12,316 bases of DNA from Candidatus Dormiibacterota bacterium (GTDB lineage Bacteria > Chloroflexota > Dormibacteria > UBA8260). Positions 1 through 7,474 of the stretch are shown in pieces. The stretch covers positions 1 to 12,316 of the forward strand of contig CATPCA010000175.1 in the NCBI GenBank assembly GCA_955652545.1. Direction: 5' to 3'. Within the stretch, counting starts at the first letter, position 1; each line of letters opens with the position of its first letter. The notes under the pieces were generated by a model. That model was not told the origin of the DNA. It saw only the letters and a program-made list of their open reading frames with translations, and did no database searches. A program made the position numbers and the translations under genes.

Positions 1-156
1 GGTCACAGCCCGGAGGAGGAAATGGTCGCCGCCTCTGCCGTCCACCCGGTACTTGACCCTGGGAGCAACCCGGTTCTCTCTGACACACCGCTGATCGCGC
101 TCGTGCCGCTGATCGTCCAGCTCGTCCATCTCGCCGTCTTTCGGGTCACGGCGTGA
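1..156 (+). CDS. Possible C-terminal end of an unrecognised protein (cut by window start)
   Basis: Frame 1 is open from the window edge to a TGA at 154-156 and gives 51 residues. The stretch after the acidic start is hydrophobic (LIALVPLIVQLVHLAVF, about residues 31-47) and ends FRVTA. It could be the last membrane segment or an amphipathic helix of a larger protein that begins outside the window. The residues are more natural than those of the antisense reading of the same bases, which is rich in Ser, Thr and Ala. I do not recognise the family, and no start or Shine-Dalgarno is available. After the TGA the same frame continues with another hydrophobic run (AATIVGAAVTLGLAVTQW), so a nonsense-interrupted longer membrane protein is possible. 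Low confidence that this is a real gene end. Confidence 0.3.
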   Translation, partial: GHSPEEEMVAASAVHPVLDPGSNPVLSDTPLIALVPLIVQLVHLAVFRVTA

Positions 157-363
157 GCGGCGACGATCGTCGGTGCCGCGGTGACGCTCGGCCTCGCGGT
201 CACGCAGTGGCAGGCGCCAGTCGACCTGGGGCGTTCGGAGCCTTGCTCGAGGGGCTCGTGGGCTTCGGCTGCCCACAGCGTCGATCGGCCGCATCGTTAC
301 CGTGCTCGCCCCGCTGCCGCCATGAATCCTTCTACCTACTTCTTTCCTGCCGTCGTCAGCTGG

Positions 364-380
364 AGCCGGTGGCCCCGGCT
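364..380 (-). terminator. Hairpin just after the aceB stop
   Basis: Read on the minus strand, AGCCGG, a 5-nt loop (GGCCA) and CCGGCT form a perfect 6-bp GC-rich hairpin beginning one base beyond the aceB TGA (384-382). No U-tract follows. It could act as a terminator or a 3'-end stabiliser of the U-less kind common in GC-rich genomes. Assignment rests on position and stem only. Confidence 0.4.
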
Positions 381-381
381 A

Positions 382-1974
382 TCACAAGCGGCGCTGCGCC
401 GGGATGGTGAGGAACTCAACGAAGTCTCGGCTCAACGACACCTCTTCGAAGAGTCCGCGCGCGTCTTCCCATCGGCCACCGGCAAATGCGCCGTCGCCGG
501 CGCCAGAGAGGAGGCGCGCCAGCTCGTTGCTGGCAAGCTCGGACACGAGCTCAGCCGTCACCAACTCGCCTGAATCACAGCGTGTGCCGTGATGGATCCA
601 CTGCCAGATCTGCGAGCGCGCGATCTCGGCAGTGGCAGCATCTTCCATGAGGTTGAAGATGGTCACCGCCGCGACGCCGCGCAGCCAGGACTCGAGGTAC
701 TGGAGGGCGACGCTCACGTTGTTGCGCAGTCCAGCCTCGGTGACTGCGCCACCGTCGATGCCAACGTCGAGGAGCTGGGCCGCCACCACCTCGACGTCCT
801 CGCGGAGGCGATCGAGCTGGTGAGGGCGATTCCCAAGGACGCTGTCGAACACCTCGGCGGTGACCGGAACGAGATCGGGGTGGGCCACCCACGTGCCATC
901 GAATCCGTCTCCCGCCTCACGCTCCTTATCGCTGCGCACCTGCGCGATGGCTTTCTCGTTGATCGCAGGATCGCGTCGGCTGGGTACGAAGGCGGCCATT
1001 CCCCCAATCGCATGTGCACCCCGGCGGTGGCAGGTCCGCACCAGCAGCTGCGTGTACGCGCGCATGAACGGAACCGCCATGGTGACCTGAGCGCGGTCGG
1101 GCAAGACCAGGTCCGGCCGCTCGCGAAACTTCTTGATGATGCTGAAGATGTAATCCCAACGGCCGGCGTTGAGCCCCGCGGCATGGTCGCGCAGCTCGAA
1201 GAGGATTTCGTCCATCTCAAAGGCCGCTAGGGTGGTCTCAATTAACACCGTCGCCTTGATGCAGCCGAAGGGAAGGCCGAGCTCCTGCTCAGCGTGAGTG
1301 AAGACGTCATTCCACAGCCTCGCCTCCAGATGGCCCTCGAGCTTGGGCAGATACAGATAGGGACCGCTTCCGCGGTCGAGGAGGCGGGCAGCGTTGTGGA
1401 AGAGAAAGAGTCCGACATCGAAGAGAGCTGCCGCCGGCGCCTGGCCATCCGCTAAGACGTGCTGCTCGAGCAAGTGCCAGCCCCGCGGGCGGACGACCAG
1501 CGTCGCGGTGCGCTCCGCGAGGTGATACGTCTTCCCCTCGGGCGACGTGAACTCGATGGTCCGCTCGACCGCGTCGATGAGATTGACCTGTCCCTCCACG
1601 ACATTCTCCCAGGTTGGTGAGAGAGAGTCCTCGAAGTCGGCCATGAAGACTCGGGCGCCGGAGTTGAGCGCATTGATGATCATCTTGCGCTCGGCTGGTC
1701 CGGTGATCTCGACGCGGCGGTCTTGCAGGTCTGCCGGAGTCGGAGCGATGCGCCAGTCGCCCTCGCGGATGTCTCGTGTCTCTGCAAGGAATCCCGGCTC
1801 TTCGCCCGCGCTCAACCGCGTTTGGCGCTCCGCGCGAGCAGCAAGCAGCCGTTCCCGTGCGTCGGCGAATCGTCGCTGCAGACCGGCGACGAAGTCGAGC
1901 GCTTCTGGAGTGAGCACACCGGCACCGCGCTGCCCGGCCGGTGCGAGGACTTCGACGTTGTCGGCACTGCTCAT
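382..1974 (-). CDS. aceB: Malate synthase A (glyoxylate cycle)
   Basis: Condenses glyoxylate with acetyl-CoA to give malate and CoA, the second step of the glyoxylate bypass, in the cytoplasm. The 530 residues match the length of E. coli-type malate synthase A (about 533). Visible family signatures are VRPRG (161-165, catalytic Arg region), VLIETT (243-248, Mg-ligand Glu246), [16 protein letters not shown] (262-277, the malate synthase signature with Mg-ligand Asp274) and NLMEDAAT (441-448, with Asp445 as the likely catalytic base). The C-terminus [11 protein letters not shown] is also typical. The ATG at 1974 is chosen because GAGGTG lies 4 nt upstream. A TACTGT hexamer slightly further upstream could be its -10. 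No isocitrate lyase gene is in the window, and the gene is apparently transcribed alone. Assignment is secure; aceB rather than glcB because the length and signature fit the A form. Confidence 0.96.
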   Translation of the reverse strand: MSSADNVEVLAPAGQRGAGVLTPEALDFVAGLQRRFADARERLLAARAERQTRLSAGEEPGFLAETRDIREGDWRIAPTPADLQDRRVEITGPAERKMIINALNSGARVFMADFEDSLSPTWENVVEGQVNLIDAVERTIEFTSPEGKTYHLAERTATLVVRPRGWHLLEQHVLADGQAPAAALFDVGLFLFHNAARLLDRGSGPYLYLPKLEGHLEARLWNDVFTHAEQELGLPFGCIKATVLIETTLAAFEMDEILFELRDHAAGLNAGRWDYIFSIIKKFRERPDLVLPDRAQVTMAVPFMRAYTQLLVRTCHRRGAHAIGGMAAFVPSRRDPAINEKAIAQVRSDKEREAGDGFDGTWVAHPDLVPVTAEVFDSVLGNRPHQLDRLREDVEVVAAQLLDVGIDGGAVTEAGLRNNVSVALQYLESWLRGVAAVTIFNLMEDAATAEIARSQIWQWIHHGTRCDSGELVTAELVSELASNELARLLSGAGDGAFAGGRWEDARGLFEEVSLSRDFVEFLTIPAQRRL

Positions 1975-2078
1975 GCTTCACCTCGACAGTAGGACCGTTC
2001 TTCCGTGCCAATGCTCACACATCGACGTCCGACGATGCTGTCGCTTGTCAGCGCTGAGGGCCGCCGAGAGCTGCTGAC

Positions 2079-2142
2079 AGCGGGAGACGAGACTCGAACG
2101 CGCGATCCAGCTTGGAAGGCGAGCGCTCTACCGACTGAGACT
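2079..2142 (-). pseudogene. tRNA-Gly (TCC) relic, 3' part only
   Basis: The minus strand reads CTCAGTCGGTAGAGC (D-arm), CTTCCAA (anticodon loop, TCC), a TTCGAGT T-loop and the 3' acceptor strand CTCCCGC plus T, the usual end of bacterial tRNA-Gly. The 5' acceptor strand (GCGGGAG expected) is absent; the bases there are TCCATCC. Other faults are an extra T in the D-stem region, a mismatch and a wobble in the anticodon stem, a C/T mismatch in the T-stem and a 3-nt variable loop. No CCA is encoded. It cannot fold as a functional tRNA. It is either a decayed gene or the displaced 3' end left by an integration event. Confidence 0.7.
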
Positions 2143-2243
2143 GGGATGGATAGTGAGAACTAAACGACGCCGAGACAGACGGCCGCTGGCCCGAACGACC
2201 GCTCTCTGACCCACCAATTGGCGCCTCCACCCCCCTCCCCGCT

Positions 2244-2408
2244 GAGAGTAGCGGTCTAGCAAATCCTGGAACCACTACCTGACGAAAGTGGATCTACGGG
2301 CCCCGCGCCGAGCCGCCAAATATCACGCGCGTGCTCCGCCTCGGCGCCGTGACTGCCGTGTCGATCTTCACGTACTACAACACCCGCGTCTTGCCGGGCG
2401 AATCGGAC
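2244..2408 (+). repeat. Long diverged direct repeat, copy A
   Basis: This stretch aligns along its whole length with 12078-12244. Shared blocks in the same order are GAGAGTA, GTCTAG, CACTACCTG, GAAAGTGG, GGGCCC, GAGCCG, a 19-nt block starting CACGTACTAC (18 of 19 identical, 2369-2387) and ATCGGAC. Spacings differ by only a few bases. In copy A the palindrome that is perfect in copy B is degenerate (GGTCTAGCAAATCCTGGAACC). No gene is recognised in it. The region between the tRNA relic and this repeat (2143-2243) shows nothing identifiable. Function unknown; see findings. Confidence 0.75.
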
Positions 2409-2518
2409 ACTAGTCTCAGCACCGGTGGGTAGGCCGGATACCGGCTGCCGGCACTCGCAGCGGACTCCGACTGCGAAATCACAGAAGCTCCGAAACGGCG
2501 TGCGCTGAACTCTCCCAG

Positions 2519-2908
2519 CTACTCCGCGAAAATCAGCTCCCACGCGGCAGGATCATCGGGATAGAACCACCGTTCGAGCTGCCGTCCCTCGCGGTAGTGG
2601 AAGAGACTAACCACGTGCGTCTGTACATCCATGCCGCCACGCTGAGCACCCATCATGCTGAGCGCGCAGACGTGCTCGTCGTTGCCGAATACATCGTGCT
2701 CGGTGAGCTAGAAGCCCTTTGCCCGCAGCTGGCGGAGCCATGCGACGAGTTGGTCACGTCCCCGGATGTCCCCCGCCATGGAATGCGCGCCGGGGACGTG
2801 CTAAACCACGTCGGTGGCGATCAGGGACGCCAGTTCAGCCTGATCGCCGGAGCGGAACGCGTCCGCCGTTCTGCGATACGCGATCGCGTTGGGGTGCCCG
2901 TCGCTCAT
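2519..2908 (-). pseudogene. SnoaL/NTF2-like protein gene with two amber codons
   Basis: Starting at ATG 2908, one frame reads MSDGHPNAIAYRRTADAF, then runs to TAG at 2521-2519, giving 129 codons plus a stop with no frameshift. Two TAG codons interrupt it: codon 36 (2803-2801, DVV*HVPG) and codon 67 (2710-2708, KGF*LTEHDVFGN). The residues around both are those of small SnoaL-like / ketosteroid-isomerase-related NTF2 proteins, in which Trp stands at each position (VVWHVPG, FWLTEHD), so each is a single TGG-to-TAG change. The rest is well preserved, including HSMAGDIRGRD, FHYREGRQLERW and FYPDDPAAWELIF. Such proteins form a small cone-shaped barrel with a hydrophobic pocket; substrates vary and none can be assigned. 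The ATG has a TAGTGT hexamer 7 nt upstream. Probably a recent pseudogene. TAG is used as an ordinary stop by livK, livM and livF here, so read-through is unlikely. Confidence 0.82.
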
Positions 2909-2915
2909 GGCCGGG

Positions 2916-2921
2916 ACACTA
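2916..2921 (-). promoter_or_regulatory. Candidate -10 for leaderless start of the SnoaL-like gene
   Basis: On the minus strand TAGTGT is followed by 7 nt (CCCGGCC) and then the ATG at 2908. No Shine-Dalgarno is present. A TANNNT hexamer 6-8 nt before the start codon is the arrangement of leaderless actinobacterial transcripts. Confidence 0.45.
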
Positions 2922-3398
2922 CGACGTGGAGGGAGCCGGCCGCTGGCCGCTCCGCAGGTGTCGGCGGTGTGAGACGTGTGAGGACGAGACGTGGTGGAGT
3001 TAGCGGCGGGCACGAGCACGGCGTGATCGCCCACGAGCCACACGCGATTAGGGACAAACCAATCCGGCCAAAGTCTGGGATGCCGACGCCCAAGACGCGG
3101 CACGTTACCTGCCAGCGCGAGCGGTAAGCCCACCCCTAGGAGCGCGCTCTGGAAGTCGGGCGAGTCGTCTCCCCCTCTCTCCGAGGAGCTCGAGTGACCG
3201 TGCTCAATCGCGATCTCGACGGCGACGGCGATCACCTCCGGCGGGAGGGCCTCGGTTGGCGCGCGCCCTGAAAGGTAATCAGGGCCCCGTCAACGAGACG
3301 AGGTTGACAGCATCGGAACCGTTCGGGCGCCCTGGTATCGCTGCGCGGTGAGGCCTCAATACGAGGCCGGCGTGCGTTCCGGGTGAGCCGGCCCTGGG
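2922..3398. other. 477-base stretch without a recognisable gene
   Basis: This lies between the divergent SnoaL-like gene and the nitronate monooxygenase gene. Open frames exist on both strands, but none shows a convincing domain or ribosome binding site. The minus strand holds a short protein-like run (LPPEVIAVAVEIAIEHGHSS, about 3190-3260) and, in another frame, GVGIPDFGRIGLS (about 3050-3090). These may be scraps of decayed genes, but I cannot assign them. A consensus -35 (TTGACA, 3304-3309) has no matching -10 at 16-18 nt. Confidence 0.4.
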
Positions 3399-3404
3399 TA
3401 GCAT
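3399..3404 (+). promoter_or_regulatory. Candidate -10 upstream of or overlapping the nitronate monooxygenase start
   Basis: TAGCAT fits TANNNT and is followed after 7 nt by GTG 3412, an in-frame start. This favours a leaderless mRNA starting at 3412 rather than translation from ATG 3403, which lies inside the hexamer. The -35 region is weak. Confidence 0.4.
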
Positions 3405-4434
3405 GGAGAGCGTGCGCTGGCCACAGTCCGAGCTGACGGAACTGCTCGGTATCCGCTACCCGATCGTGCAGGCGCCGATGGCTGGCGGGCCGTCGACGAT
3501 CGAACTGGCTGTCGCCGTGTCGGAGGCCGGGGGGCTCGGGTCAATCGCGGGCGCAATCCTCTCACCTGATCAGTTGCGCCAGGCGATTCGAGCCGTTCGG
3601 GAGCGGACCCGCCGGCCGTTCGCAGTCAACGTCTTCGCCCCACTCTCGCCGGTTGAGGTGCATCCAAACGCGGTCGAGGCGATAAGGCACGCGTTGGCAC
3701 GGCACCGCGAACGCCTTGGCCTGCCGGAGCCAAAATCGACATCACCGCGGGGCTGGACGGTCGAGGACCAGCTCGCGGTCGTGGCGGAAGAGCGGGTGCC
3801 GGCGCTCAGCTTCACGTTCGGCATCCCGCCACTCAACGGGCTCGACGGGGTCGTCCTGATGGGCACGGCGACGACCCCGGAGGAGGCGGTGGCGCTCGAG
3901 CAGGTCGGCGTCGACGTCGTTGTCGCCCAGGGGGCGGAGGCAGGCGGCCACCGGGGCACGTTTATCGGCTCGTTCGAGGACGGGCTCGTCGGGCTAGTCG
4001 CGCTCGTGCCGCAGGTCGTGCAGGCGGTTTCGGTGCCAGTCGTCGCCTCGGGTGGGATCATCGACGGGCGCGGGATCGCGGCGGTCCTCGCCCTGGGGGC
4101 CGAAGGCGTCCAGCTCGGGACGGCCTTCCTTTTCTGTCCCGAGTCCGGTGCCTCTGCTCCCTGGCGACGCGCGCTTCGAGAGCTGCCGACCGTGGTGACG
4201 GACGCGTACACGGGCCGGCCGGCTCGGGGCGCACGGACCGCCTTCATCGCCGAGCTCGCGGCCGGACCGCCTCCGGCGCCCTACGAGGTGCAGCGCGGGC
4301 TGACCGCAGACTTCCGCCGCGTCGAGGGCTACGGCTGGTACCTCGGCGGTCAAGGGGCTCGGCTCGCTCGCGAACCGCCGGCGGCTGAGCTGGTGGCGAC
4401 CCTCGACGCCGAGGTCGCCGCCGCACTACTCTGA
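3403..4434 (+). CDS. Nitronate monooxygenase / 2-nitropropane dioxygenase family flavoprotein
   Basis: An FMN-dependent TIM-barrel enzyme of the class that oxidises alkyl nitronates such as propionate-3-nitronate; some members instead act as NADH:quinone reductases, so the substrate is not proven. In order: QAPMAGG (23-29, flavin-binding start of the barrel), GGLGSIAGA (43-51), the family block AQGAEAGGHRG (175-185, catalytic His183), VVASGGI (213-219) and GVQLGTAF (235-242, phosphate binding), then GYGWYLGGQGARL near the C-terminus. Length 343 is usual. The segment after FGIPP (139-143) is a few residues shorter than in relatives I know. The listed ATG at 3403 has no Shine-Dalgarno; GTG 3412 (MRWPQSELTE) is a plausible, possibly better start because of TAGCAT at 3399-3404. 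It is a single gene closed by a hairpin terminator, with no functional link to its neighbours visible. Confidence 0.93.
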   Translation: MESVRWPQSELTELLGIRYPIVQAPMAGGPSTIELAVAVSEAGGLGSIAGAILSPDQLRQAIRAVRERTRRPFAVNVFAPLSPVEVHPNAVEAIRHALARHRERLGLPEPKSTSPRGWTVEDQLAVVAEERVPALSFTFGIPPLNGLDGVVLMGTATTPEEAVALEQVGVDVVVAQGAEAGGHRGTFIGSFEDGLVGLVALVPQVVQAVSVPVVASGGIIDGRGIAAVLALGAEGVQLGTAFLFCPESGASAPWRRALRELPTVVTDAYTGRPARGARTAFIAELAAGPPPAPYEVQRGLTADFRRVEGYGWYLGGQGARLAREPPAAELVATLDAEVAAALL

Positions 4435-4448
4435 CCCGTGGCTGACCT

Positions 4449-4480
4449 ACCGCCCGAGATCCTTTCTGTCGGGCGGTTTC
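4449..4480 (+). terminator. Rho-independent-type terminator after nitronate monooxygenase
   Basis: ACCGCCCGA (4449-4457) and TCGGGCGGT (4469-4477) form a perfect 9-bp stem with an 11-nt loop, starting 15 bases after the TGA and followed by a short T run (TTT). It cleanly separates this gene from the transposase relic. Bases 4481-4717, up to the relic, show nothing I can identify. Confidence 0.75.
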
Positions 4481-4717
4481 AGCGCCCTTACAAAGTGTGC
4501 AATTCGGCCGTCGGCTTGCGCCAGGATGTTTTCACTGTCAGCCGGGTTAGGCCTCTGGACGTGCCGCCTGCTCTCCGAGCGATCCCGCGAGCCGCTGGCC
4601 ATGGGTCCTAGCGTTGGGCGCAGCGAGCCTAAGTCTCGGGCCTTCCACACGAATAGACAGTTCTCCATGAAGAAGGGCCGGCTGTCAACGGTCGGTTCGG
4701 TACACGGGTCGGGGTGG

Positions 4718-5106
4718 TCAGTTCTCTATTGCCTCCTCGGGCGAGGTCCAGCCGATGCCGGGTACGGTCATCAGCAACGGAACGTACGGGTGCGTCGCAC
4801 CTTGACGTCGCAGATCGGCATCGCACGCGCTGATCTCTTCGCCGAGTTGATCGATGAGGCGCACCGTGGCCGCCACGGCTCAGGCAGCTGCAAACGCTTG
4901 AGCAGCTCGCGTCCCGAAGGGCCGAACAGATCGGAAACTGGACAAGGATGACCGAAACTCTGCAGGGTGGCGTGGATGCGATCCTGAGAGCGGTGCGGTG
5001 ACACACCAGGTGCAGCCGCCAGCGCGCTCGTTCCCGTTTGCCCCGGACCTCGGGCGTGGGCAGCGTGCGTGGCATTGCAGATCAACCGAGTGACCGCGCT
5101 ACTCAC
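4718..5106 (-). pseudogene. IS110-family transposase fragment, frameshifted and truncated
   Basis: Two overlapping minus-strand frames give one recognisable protein. The first, from 5106, includes CPVSDLFGPSGRELLKRL and LPEPWR. After a frameshift with a small deletion near 4863 the second reads VRLIDQLGEEISA, LRRQGATHPYVPLLMTVP and GIGWTS. This order (SDLFG, GRELL, LIDQL, YVPLLMTVPGIG) is the middle-to-C-terminal part of IS110-type DEDD transposases, ending in the helix-hairpin-helix of the Transposase_20 domain. Homology stops abruptly after GIGWTS (about 4740) and the frame closes at TGA 4720-4718. The N-terminal catalytic DEDD region is missing upstream of 5106. It is a dead remnant; no element ends were found. 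Bases 5107-5264 hold no gene I can support. Confidence 0.8.
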
Positions 5107-5234
5107 GCCCCTTTGACGACTGCGACTGGTGCTCCCGGGCTAGTTCTTCGCCCCCACCGACCTACGCCCTGAACGGGAATCGACAGGTCGAGGGTGGATC
5201 GCACTCCGAGTCGCATCGATTGACGAGATTCTTT

Positions 5235-5246
5235 TAGGCTCGCCTA
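5235..5246. promoter_or_regulatory. Short palindrome upstream of the liv promoter
   Basis: TAGGC-TC-GCCTA is an inverted repeat with a 2-nt centre, 19 bases before the -35 of the liv promoter. TTGACG at 5220-5225 just upstream could be the -35 of a second, weaker promoter (CTATGT at 5244-5249). It resembles half-sites of DtxR/IdeR-type operators only loosely. It could be a chance match. Confidence 0.25.
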
Positions 5247-5264
5247 TGTCTCCAGGCGCGGCGC

Positions 5265-5293
5265 TCGACACCCAGAAGCGGCCGCCATACAAT
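5265..5293 (+). promoter_or_regulatory. Sigma-70-type promoter of the liv operon
   Basis: TCGACA (5265-5270), a 17-nt spacer and TACAAT (5288-5293) match TTGACA/TATAAT at 5 of 6 positions each with ideal spacing. Transcription would begin near 5300, leaving a leader of about 75 nt before livK. It is the best promoter-like sequence in the window. Confidence 0.7.
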
Positions 5294-5302
5294 GGCCCCC
5301 GC

Positions 5303-5341
5303 CGGGTGGCGGGCTGGCCTTTGAACCAGACGTGCCACCTG
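5303..5341 (+). promoter_or_regulatory. Hairpin in the livK leader
   Basis: CGGGTGGC (5303-5310) pairs with GCCACCTG (5334-5341), one G-U included, and inside it CTGG (5314-5317) pairs with CCAG (5326-5329) around CCTTTGAA. The structure begins right at the predicted transcription start and ends 19 nt before the Shine-Dalgarno. It may stabilise the 5' end or regulate translation. No known riboswitch or T-box was recognised. Confidence 0.45.
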
Positions 5342-5360
5342 CACCGGTTGAGATAGTCGG

Positions 5361-5368
5361 GGAGGAGG
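5361..5368 (+). promoter_or_regulatory. Strong Shine-Dalgarno deciding the livK start
   Basis: GGAGGAGG lies 6 nt before GTG 5375 and selects that GTG as the start, which in turn gives a proper lipoprotein signal peptide. Confidence 0.8.
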
Positions 5369-5374
5369 TCGGCC

Positions 5375-6562
5375 GTGCGGTGGCGTGGTGCCCCAGGCGA
5401 ACTTTGCCGGGCGCAGTTCCCATACTGCGTCGTCTGCGTCGCCGTCCTTCTGCTGGCAGCGTGCGGGAGTTCGTCGGGCGGCGGGGCAGCATCGAGCGCC
5501 CCCGGAGTGACGTCGAACAGCATCCTATTCGGACAGACCGCACCGCAGTCAGGGCCTGCCGCCCAGTACGGCCAGTCCACGTCCGGGGTCGAAGCGTATT
5601 TCGCCTACGTCAACGACCAAGGCGGGGTCCAGGGCCGCAAGCTCAAGCTCACCAGCCTCGACGATCAGTACACGCCGTCCGTGGCACTCCAGGACACCCG
5701 GCAGCTGATCACCCAGGACCATGTCTTCGCCGAGGTCGCCTGCAATGGCACCGCCACGAGCATCGCCAACCTGCAGGCCCAAGCGCCGGCGAACGTCCCC
5801 GTCGTTGGGGTCCAGACGGGGGCCACGACCTTCGCGGGCACCTTTCGCCCGTTCCTGTACAATGTCTGGCCCGCCTATCTCACCGAGGGCAAGCTGCTCG
5901 GCAGCTATGCGAAGGACACCCTCCATCTCAACAAGATCGGGGTCCTCTACCAGAACGACGACTTCGGCAAGAGCCTCTTTGCGGGCGTCAACCAAGCGGG
6001 CGTGCAGGGCGCCCCGGCCATCTCGTACGACCCCACTCAGGTCAACTTCGGTCCTCAGGCCGAGCAGTTCAAATCGGCCGGGGTCGATGGCGTCATCATC
6101 CTGGCGATTCCTCAGCCGACGATCGCCTTCCTCAACGCGATGGTCGCCATCAACTTCCATCCGACACGCCTGATGAGCCAGGTGTCGGCGATACCGCAGT
6201 CCTTCTCTGCTGCAGCCGGCGAGTTCCCGGGGAGCTACATCGGCGCATTCATCCCGCCACTCACAGACCTGAGCAACCCTGACGTCAAGACATTCACCGA
6301 TGCCATGCAGAAGTACGAGGCCGGCAAGCCGATCTCCGTGTTCGCTGGGTGGGGATGGCAGGAGGCTCAGGTAGCCGTCGCGGGACTGCGCACGGTGCAG
6401 GGCTCACTCACCCGCGACTCCTACGAGCAGGCGCTCAACCAAATCAAGAACCTCCAGACCATCGGTGGCACGATCTCATACAGCGCCACCGGGCACCCGG
6501 GCGTCACGCAGATGTTCATGGTGCAGGCCGGGGCCAACGCCGTGGCGCGCGTCTCAGGCTAG
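5375..6562 (+). CDS. livK: ABC transporter substrate-binding lipoprotein (LivK type)
   Basis: Extracytoplasmic receptor of a branched-chain-amino-acid/HAAT-class importer; captures the solute outside the membrane and delivers it to LivH/LivM. The 395-residue protein begins with a basic segment, a hydrophobic core (VVCVAVLLLAAC) and a lipobox LAAC with Cys30 as the lipidated residue, followed by a Ser/Gly-rich linker (GSSSGGGAASSAPG). The mature part starts ILFGQTAPQSGPAAQYG, the typical opening of Peripla_BP_6 (type I periplasmic fold) proteins, and continues with FAYVNDQGGVQGRKL and LYQNDDFGKSLF, both family hallmarks. The ligand cannot be told from sequence: Leu/Ile/Val, other amino acids, amides, urea or aromatic acids are possible. 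First gene of the operon; a 36-nt gap separates it from livH. Ends in TAG. Confidence 0.94.
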   Translation: MRWRGAPGELCRAQFPYCVVCVAVLLLAACGSSSGGGAASSAPGVTSNSILFGQTAPQSGPAAQYGQSTSGVEAYFAYVNDQGGVQGRKLKLTSLDDQYTPSVALQDTRQLITQDHVFAEVACNGTATSIANLQAQAPANVPVVGVQTGATTFAGTFRPFLYNVWPAYLTEGKLLGSYAKDTLHLNKIGVLYQNDDFGKSLFAGVNQAGVQGAPAISYDPTQVNFGPQAEQFKSAGVDGVIILAIPQPTIAFLNAMVAINFHPTRLMSQVSAIPQSFSAAAGEFPGSYIGAFIPPLTDLSNPDVKTFTDAMQKYEAGKPISVFAGWGWQEAQVAVAGLRTVQGSLTRDSYEQALNQIKNLQTIGGTISYSATGHPGVTQMFMVQAGANAVARVSG

Positions 6563-6598
6563 CGGTGTGATCCCGCCCCGCGGCGCTGCCTCGCAGTA

Positions 6599-7474
6599 GT
6601 GGCAGAGTTCGGGCAGCTCGTTCTCAGCGGGCTCGGCTTCGGTGGCATCTACGCGCTTGCGGCGCTCGGGCTGGTGCTCATCTTCAAGACGTCCGGAGTT
6701 GTCAACTTCGCCTTCGGAGCCATGGCAACGGTGGTCACCTTGCTGCTCTGGACACTCTTCTCCCCGCTCGGATTGCCCTTGGTCGTCGCCTGGGTGCTGG
6801 CGCTGTGCGCCGCCCTGCTGCTGGGCGGCGTCAGCGAGGTGTTCTTTCTGCGTCGCATCGAAAACGCTGCCCCACTCATCCAGATCGCGCTGACGCTTGG
6901 ACTGCTGCTCGTCATCGAGGGTCTCGCCGGCATCCTCTGGGGGTTTTCGCCGAAGGAAGTCCCAAGGGTGGTGCACGGATCCTCGGTGGTCCTCGGACCG
7001 TACCTCATCGACCTCAATGACATCGTCATCATCGCTGTCACCCTGATTCTGGGAGCTGCCTTCTACTTCCTCTTCGAGCGCACCCGAATCGGCTTGGCAA
7101 TGCGCGCCATTGCCCAGGACCGTGACACTGCTGAGCTGATGGGGATCCGGGTGAGGCGTTACATCACCGCCTCTTGGGCGGTGGGCGTTCTGGTCACTGG
7201 GGTGGCGGCCAACCTGGTGGCTCCTACGGTCAGCCTCTCACCAACGATGATGGACAACATTGCGGTCTTCGCCTTCGCCGCCGCGGTGCTCGGCGGTTTC
7301 GGGTCCTTGGCGGGAGCGATCGTCGGAGGTTTCGCCATCGGTGTCGTCAGCGATCTCATCGCCGGCTACCTCTCGAGCGATCTTCAGCTCAGCCTGGTGT
7401 TCCTGCTGATCGTGGTGATCCTGTATGTCCGTCCACAGGGACTCTTTGGGGTCGCCGCCCACAGCCGCCAGTGA
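6599..7474 (+). CDS. livH: Branched-chain amino acid ABC transporter permease LivH
   Basis: One of the two membrane subunits of the importer. The 291 residues form roughly eight hydrophobic segments. Family landmarks are GLGFGGIYALAALGLVLIF (11-29), SGVVNFAFGAM (32-42), the cytoplasmic coupling loop AMRAIAQDRDTAELMGIRV (167-185), which contacts an ATPase subunit, and VLGGFGSLAGAIVGGFAIG (230-248). The start is GTG 6599, chosen because it begins directly at the conserved N-terminus (MAEFGQLVLSGL). There is no clear Shine-Dalgarno, so translation may depend on coupling to livK, 36 nt upstream. The TGA (7472-7474) overlaps the GTG of livM by the sequence GTGA. Length is slightly shorter than E. 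coli LivH (about 308). Confidence 0.95.
   Translation: MAEFGQLVLSGLGFGGIYALAALGLVLIFKTSGVVNFAFGAMATVVTLLLWTLFSPLGLPLVVAWVLALCAALLLGGVSEVFFLRRIENAAPLIQIALTLGLLLVIEGLAGILWGFSPKEVPRVVHGSSVVLGPYLIDLNDIVIIAVTLILGAAFYFLFERTRIGLAMRAIAQDRDTAELMGIRVRRYITASWAVGVLVTGVAANLVAPTVSLSPTMMDNIAVFAFAAAVLGGFGSLAGAIVGGFAIGVVSDLIAGYLSSDLQLSLVFLLIVVILYVRPQGLFGVAAHSRQ

Noticed and set aside
2519..2908. Genetic-code change (TAG read as Trp)
   Set aside because: livK, livM and livF end in TAG at the natural protein ends, so TAG is a normal stop here.
2597..3127. 176-codon plus-strand open frame
   Set aside because: It is antisense to the SnoaL-like pseudogene, whose minus-strand reading is clearly the conserved one.
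4447..4668. 73-codon minus-strand frame between the terminator and the transposase relic
   Set aside because: No ribosome site, no recognisable domain, and it overlaps the terminator hairpin of the plus-strand gene.
7174..7470. 99-codon upstream extension of livM
   Set aside because: It overlaps livH in another frame, is Arg/Gly-rich and unlike any permease. GTG 7471, overlapping the livH stop, gives the correct family N-terminus.
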